9,211 bases of DNA from Rhodospirillaceae bacterium (GTDB lineage Bacteria; Pseudomonadota; Alphaproteobacteria; MPNO01; UBA2964), in NCBI GenBank assembly GCA_002712335.1, contig PATI01000018.1:1-9211 (forward strand), given 5' to 3'. This document shows, one piece after another, positions 6,947 through 9,211 of this stretch; the first letter of the stretch is position 1, and each line of letters begins with the position of its first letter. Position numbers and translations under genes: made by a program. The notes below the pieces were generated by a model. That model was not told where the DNA came from. It saw only the letters and a list, made by a program, of their open reading frames with translations, and did not search any database.

Positions 6947-7666
6947 TTAGTCAAAAGAATCTCCTAGATGGCAAATGCCATTAAAATAATTCTCCCAGAC
7001 AACAAGGTTACGGCGGCAAGCCTCTACAACCTCATCTTCAAGGTTGAGGTCCTCGGCATAGTTTGCCACATTGCGCCAGCCGAGCTCTGAGTGTTCAAGG
7101 TCTGCCTCAGTATGCAATTTGAAAAAACCAACGTCATCATCTGATAAATTCCACATTTCCTGCCAAACACCTCGTACATTTCCGAACCACCCTAATTTTT
7201 TGTTATTACCTTCTCCATAGCCGGGGACGTTGACTCGCTCAGAACAAGTGTTACCAATCAATCCAAGTAGCCAGTGGGAATTTGTCATCAAACCTGACCA
7301 TGCATCCCAGCTTAACTGAGTAGCATTTGATGGTTTCGCATTCTGGATCTCGCCGCGATCCATGCCGATTTGGACACCTAGGTCCTCTAGGATTTGCCAA
7401 TGGGGTTTGCCCCCACCATATTCATGGTCAGCAATAATCTCCCGAGAACAAGCATCAATAATATCAAGTTTGATATCCCAAATTGGACAGTTTGTTGCAA
7501 CCTTAAGTTTTAGAACAGAGTTTCGATGCCGAGTGTTTTGACGATGCTGTAAAACAAAGGCACGGCAGCGGTTTTTCGTCCATGCATCATCCTGAAAAAT
7601 CAGCGTGCGGGAAATAAATGCATTTACTGCATTATCCAAACCCTCAATCACATTTTTTTTGACCAA
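6947..7666 (-). CDS. Haem-oxygenase-like diiron oxidase (HDO/CADD/PqqC-like fold)
   Basis: A 239-residue, all-helical cytosolic protein of the iron-containing redox enzyme group in the haem-oxygenase/TenA fold. The non-haem diiron ligand pattern is complete: Glu82-x6-His89 (EYGGGKPH), Glu143 (CSERV) and His185-x3-Asp189-x2-His192 (HTEADLEH). From memory, the chlamydial CADD ligands are Glu81, His88, Glu142, His174, Asp178 and His181, the same spacing in the first three. CADD's self-sacrificed Tyr27 is not seen at the matching place, nor is its Tyr141 before the glutamate, so it is probably not a pABA synthase. Known relatives use oxygen for N-oxygenation, C-C cleavage or desaturation of amino or fatty acids; the substrate here is unknown. 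The start is TTG at 7664-7666, supported by AAGGA 8 bases upstream and an in-frame stop a little further up. No early ATG exists. It heads a probable two-gene operon with the Pht5-like gene. Confidence 0.85.
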   Translation of the reverse strand: MVKKNVIEGLDNAVNAFISRTLIFQDDAWTKNRCRAFVLQHRQNTRHRNSVLKLKVATNCPIWDIKLDIIDACSREIIADHEYGGGKPHWQILEDLGVQIGMDRGEIQNAKPSNATQLSWDAWSGLMTNSHWLLGLIGNTCSERVNVPGYGEGNNKKLGWFGNVRGVWQEMWNLSDDDVGFFKLHTEADLEHSELGWRNVANYAEDLNLEDEVVEACRRNLVVWENYFNGICHLGDSFD

Positions 7667-7848
7667 CGCCTTTTTCCTTTTTAGTGTTATACATCCTTAA
7701 ATATCAAATGTTTCACGCTCAGACCACCTTTGCGGCCAAGCTTGAACTTGTCAAATAAACAAAACAATCATTAGAAATGTCGATTTATAGATACACTAGA
7801 AAAAAATGGTATTATTGTCTTTATTGATTAAGAATTAGAGGCACTACA
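7667..7848. promoter_or_regulatory. Divergent promoter region of the diiron-oxidase and bicupin genes
   Basis: A 182-bp AT-rich region between two diverging genes. A perfect TTGACA occurs on the minus strand (7749-7754), but the position 17 bp further holds AAAGGT, a poor -10. A TATAAC lies closer to the gene, on the minus strand near 7690. For the plus strand, TTGTCA at 7748-7753 and TATTAT at 7810-7815 are possible elements but wrongly spaced for each other. CAAGCTTG at 7737-7744 is an 8-bp palindrome. Good -35 sequences with weak -10 partners would suit control by a regulator bound between the genes. Confidence 0.35.
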
Positions 7849-9045
7849 ATGGGTAAAATTCAAGATTCGACCCTGTCGGAATCAATTCTTCCGCCCGAAA
7901 TCTTAGCAGAAATGGAAGCTCTGAATCAGGAAGCGGCACCACTCCACATATGGCTAAGAACCCATGCAAATGCCCCACAGAAAAATCCTTGGCATTTTGG
8001 ATTAGAAGAAAAACCCCCTGAATTGGAAAAAAATCCCAAAAGCGTAACCTCACCGCCACCGATATATCGTCCCGCACCCTACCTATGGAAATGGACTGAC
8101 ATTGAGCCTTACCTTCATCGAATTGCCGAAATTGCTCCTTTAGAATTTACAGACCGGCAGCAATTTTTACTCTTAAATCCGAGCCTGGGTGGATCTTTAA
8201 GTGTCACCAAAACTATCAGAGTTGCCATATCCATTTACAAACCCGGCGATGAGGCTATTAACCATATACACTCGCCCAATGCTAGCCGAACAATTTTGTC
8301 TGATGTCGGGGGATATACAAAGGTGGATGGTGAGACCTGCGAAGCCCAACGAGGCGATTTAATCCTTACTCCTAATGGGACCTGGCATGGACACGGTAAT
8401 AAAAGCAAGGACCCGGTGATATGGATGGATGTCTTGGATTGGCCTTTATTGGAGTATCTTGATTGCATCTGGATTACGGAAGAAGACCAGTCCAAAATAT
8501 CCAATACACCAAATCATTCAAAAGACTATTCCTCACGTTATTTTGGCAAAGGGGGAATGGTGCCTGTATTTTCTTCTGAAACCCGCGGCATTGGCCATGG
8601 TAATTCACCATTAATGCATTACAAGGGGCAGGACATCAGACACACTCTGGAAGAGCTTGCAGGGGAGGACGGTGACCCCTTTGAAGCAATCAAGATAAAA
8701 TTCACTAATCCTATCAATGGTTCATCAGTCTTCACTACGCTGGGCTACTCCGCGCAGTTGCTGCGACCTCAGGAAACTACCCTCCCCTCTCGTCAGACGG
8801 CTAGCACACTGTATTGTTGTATCTCTGGCGGTGGATATACAGAAGTTGCTGGCAAAAGACTTGAATGGGAAAAAAACGATATCTTTATTGTGCCCAACCA
8901 TTTATGGCACCACCACGCAAACTTGGATGATAGGAAAAACGCAATACTCTACGGTGTTACGGATGCGCCGCTTTTACAACTTATTGGACATTTTCGATCT
9001 CAAGGTAGAACTAAAGATGGAACCTTGATTGATTTAAATACCTAA
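7849..9045 (+). CDS. Gentisate 1,2-dioxygenase-like bicupin ring-cleavage dioxygenase
   Basis: A probable Fe(II) extradiol-type dioxygenase that opens gentisate, salicylate or a related hydroxylated aromatic acid between the carboxylate-bearing and hydroxylated carbons. At 398 residues it is slightly longer than the usual 340-380. The N-terminal cupin carries His139 and His141 (NHIHSPNASR) and His180 (TWHGHGN); the 39-residue spacing from the second to the third histidine equals that of gentisate dioxygenases. GYTKVDGE, RGDLILTPNGTW and IWMDVLDWPLLEYLD are family-typical. The second cupin has SRQTASTLY (314-322), where the family usually has HRQT, and LWHHHAN (352-358); it is normally non-catalytic. 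The start ATG has AGAGG 7 bases upstream. It diverges from the diiron-oxidase gene and converges on the aldehyde dehydrogenase, with only 3 bp between the stop codons. The substrate could also be 1-hydroxy-2-naphthoate or a homologue. Confidence 0.88.
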   Translation: MGKIQDSTLSESILPPEILAEMEALNQEAAPLHIWLRTHANAPQKNPWHFGLEEKPPELEKNPKSVTSPPPIYRPAPYLWKWTDIEPYLHRIAEIAPLEFTDRQQFLLLNPSLGGSLSVTKTIRVAISIYKPGDEAINHIHSPNASRTILSDVGGYTKVDGETCEAQRGDLILTPNGTWHGHGNKSKDPVIWMDVLDWPLLEYLDCIWITEEDQSKISNTPNHSKDYSSRYFGKGGMVPVFSSETRGIGHGNSPLMHYKGQDIRHTLEELAGEDGDPFEAIKIKFTNPINGSSVFTTLGYSAQLLRPQETTLPSRQTASTLYCCISGGGYTEVAGKRLEWEKNDIFIVPNHLWHHHANLDDRKNAILYGVTDAPLLQLIGHFRSQGRTKDGTLIDLNT

Positions 9046-9048
9046 CTT

Positions 9049-9211
9049 CTAACGTAGAACAAACGGGTTAGGCACTTCAGTCGCCGTGGAAATCCATACA
9101 CATTTTTGTTGTAGGTATTCCTTTATCATCTCCTGACCACTTTCTCTGCCTAAACCTGATTGCTTATAACCACCAAATGGAGACATGTAACTCACCGCCC
9201 GATAGGTATTT
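9049..9211 (-). CDS. Aldehyde dehydrogenase, C-terminal end (gene continues past the right edge)
   Basis: Only the last 53 codons are visible, read leftward from the right edge to the TAG at 9049-9051. The peptide contains SPFGGYKQSGLGRESG followed by EYLQQKCVWIST, the diagnostic C-terminal motif of the NAD(P)-dependent aldehyde dehydrogenase superfamily. The PFGGYKQSG loop helps form the subunit interface and substrate tunnel. The catalytic cysteine and nucleotide-binding parts lie outside the window. It probably oxidises an aldehyde to an acid, which would suit the cluster, but substrate class cannot be set from this fragment. It converges on the bicupin gene with a 3-bp gap and no visible terminator between them. 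Confidence 0.9.
   Translation of the reverse strand, partial: NTYRAVSYMSPFGGYKQSGLGRESGQEMIKEYLQQKCVWISTATEVPNPFVLR

Noticed and set aside
7844..8504. Minus-strand open frames opposite the bicupin gene
   Set aside because: They overlap the clearly conserved dioxygenase frame and have no start signal or motif.

Overview
The window looks like a piece of the chromosome of an AT-rich, Gram-negative-type bacterium, probably a free-living and perhaps marine pseudomonadote. This rests only on base composition, which looks moderately AT-rich by eye, and on the enzyme families present. No ribosomal or other marker gene is available to fix the lineage. I see no phage gene, transposase, integrase, CRISPR array, tRNA or rRNA.

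Layout from left to right: (1) the 3' part of a short-chain dehydrogenase/reductase on +, cut by the left edge; (2) a UbiD-family prenylated-FMN decarboxylase on -; (3) a small single-domain cupin on +; (4) an ornithine cyclodeaminase/mu-crystallin family protein on -; (5) a membrane-anchored protein with four 48-residue TPR-like repeats on -; (6) a 4,5-dihydroxyphthalate decarboxylase (Pht5)-like protein on -; (7) a haem-oxygenase-fold protein with a complete non-haem diiron ligand set on -, just upstream of gene 6 in transcription order and probably co-transcribed with it; (8) a gentisate 1,2-dioxygenase-like bicupin on +, divergent from gene 7; (9) the C-terminal end of an aldehyde dehydrogenase on -, cut by the right edge. 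Coding density is high. The longest gap is 240 bp, between genes 4 and 5.

Read together, two unrelated decarboxylase families that act on hydroxylated aromatic acids, a ring-cleavage dioxygenase of the gentisate/salicylate class, a second cupin, an uncharacterised diiron oxidase and three dehydrogenase or reductase genes suggest catabolism of an aromatic or heteroaromatic carboxylic acid. A plausible order is oxidation, decarboxylation, ring opening, then reduction or oxidation of the aldehyde or imine products. The true substrate is not readable from the sequence, and no transporter or dedicated regulator lies inside the window. The genes switch strand six times, so this is a loose cluster of short transcription units and not one operon. 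The most interesting parts are the diiron oxidase beside the Pht5-like protein, and the membrane TPR protein embedded among metabolic genes.
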